The notes under the pieces are model-generated. The model was not told the DNA's origin, ran no database searches, and saw only the letters and a program-made list of their open reading frames with translations. DNA of 5,070 nucleotides from Deltaproteobacteria bacterium (GTDB lineage: Bacteria > Desulfobacterota > Syntrophobacteria > BM002): positions 1,922,306 to 1,927,375 of the forward strand of contig CP070843.1 in NCBI GenBank assembly GCA_020350905.1. Reading direction: 5' to 3'. Made by a program: the position numbers and the translations under genes. Below, in pieces: positions 5,044 through 5,070 of this stretch; positions within the stretch are counted from its first letter, which is position 1; the number at the start of each line of letters is the position of its first letter.

Positions 5044-5070
5044 CAACTAAGATAATGAGAGGGCGCGTCA
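5044..5070. other. Window end, nothing recognised
   Basis: The last 27 bases hold no recognisable feature. ATAATGAGAGGGCGCGTCA could include the start of a further gene, but too little is visible. Confidence 0.3.

Noticed and set aside
1..5070. CRISPR array, insertion sequence, tRNA or phage genes
   Set aside because: No regularly spaced repeats, transposase-like protein, cloverleaf or phage-type gene was found on either strand.

Overview
The window looks like proteobacterial (Gram-negative) chromosome. Support comes from the C-terminal half of a DegP/HtrA-type periplasmic protease, a multi-pass inner-membrane transporter and a small protein with a Sec signal peptide. I cannot name the genus. 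The left half (1-2400) has balanced, moderately high-GC coding sequence (1261-1320 has 35 G+C of 60). The right half is visibly more AT-rich, most clearly in the hydrolase gene (4201-4260 has 20 G+C of 60). This suggests acquired or accessory DNA from about 2400 onward.

Layout: (i) 1-672, 3' part of a degP/htrA-like gene with two PDZ domains, its protease domain lying left of the window; (ii) 684-715, a strong hairpin; (iii) 735-2399, a GTG-started transporter of 554 residues resembling the folate-biopterin (BT1) branch of the major facilitator superfamily; (iv) 2400-2869, about 470 bases without a convincing gene, holding one doubtful 50-codon reading frame, two overlapping perfect hairpins and a candidate promoter; (v) 2870-3100, a 76-residue zinc-ribbon protein; (vi) 3101-3415, non-coding with an integron attC-like dyad; (vii) 3416-3844, an exported DUF4019-like protein; (viii) 3875-3963, a second attC-like dyad; (ix) 3983-4813, an alpha/beta hydrolase with an aspartate nucleophile (GHDFGG), like haloalkane dehalogenases and epoxide hydrolases; (x) 4871-5043, an apparently frameshifted fragment resembling a DUF3883/PD-(D/E)xK domain.

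The main interpretation is that the right half is a small array of integron-type gene cassettes with no integrase in view. All genes there point the same way. The intergenic dyads carry outer boxes of the GTTRRRY / RYYYAAC type. The hydrolase gene begins 20 bases after a GTTAGAT box and its stop codon lies inside an ATCTAAC box, the exact reverse complement. That is the geometry expected of a single cassette. The calls were made by eye, the dyads are imperfect and the last attC lacks a convincing right half, so this is a well-motivated hypothesis. Apart from the cassette idea, the genes do not form an evident pathway: envelope quality control and transport on the left, unrelated accessory proteins on the right.
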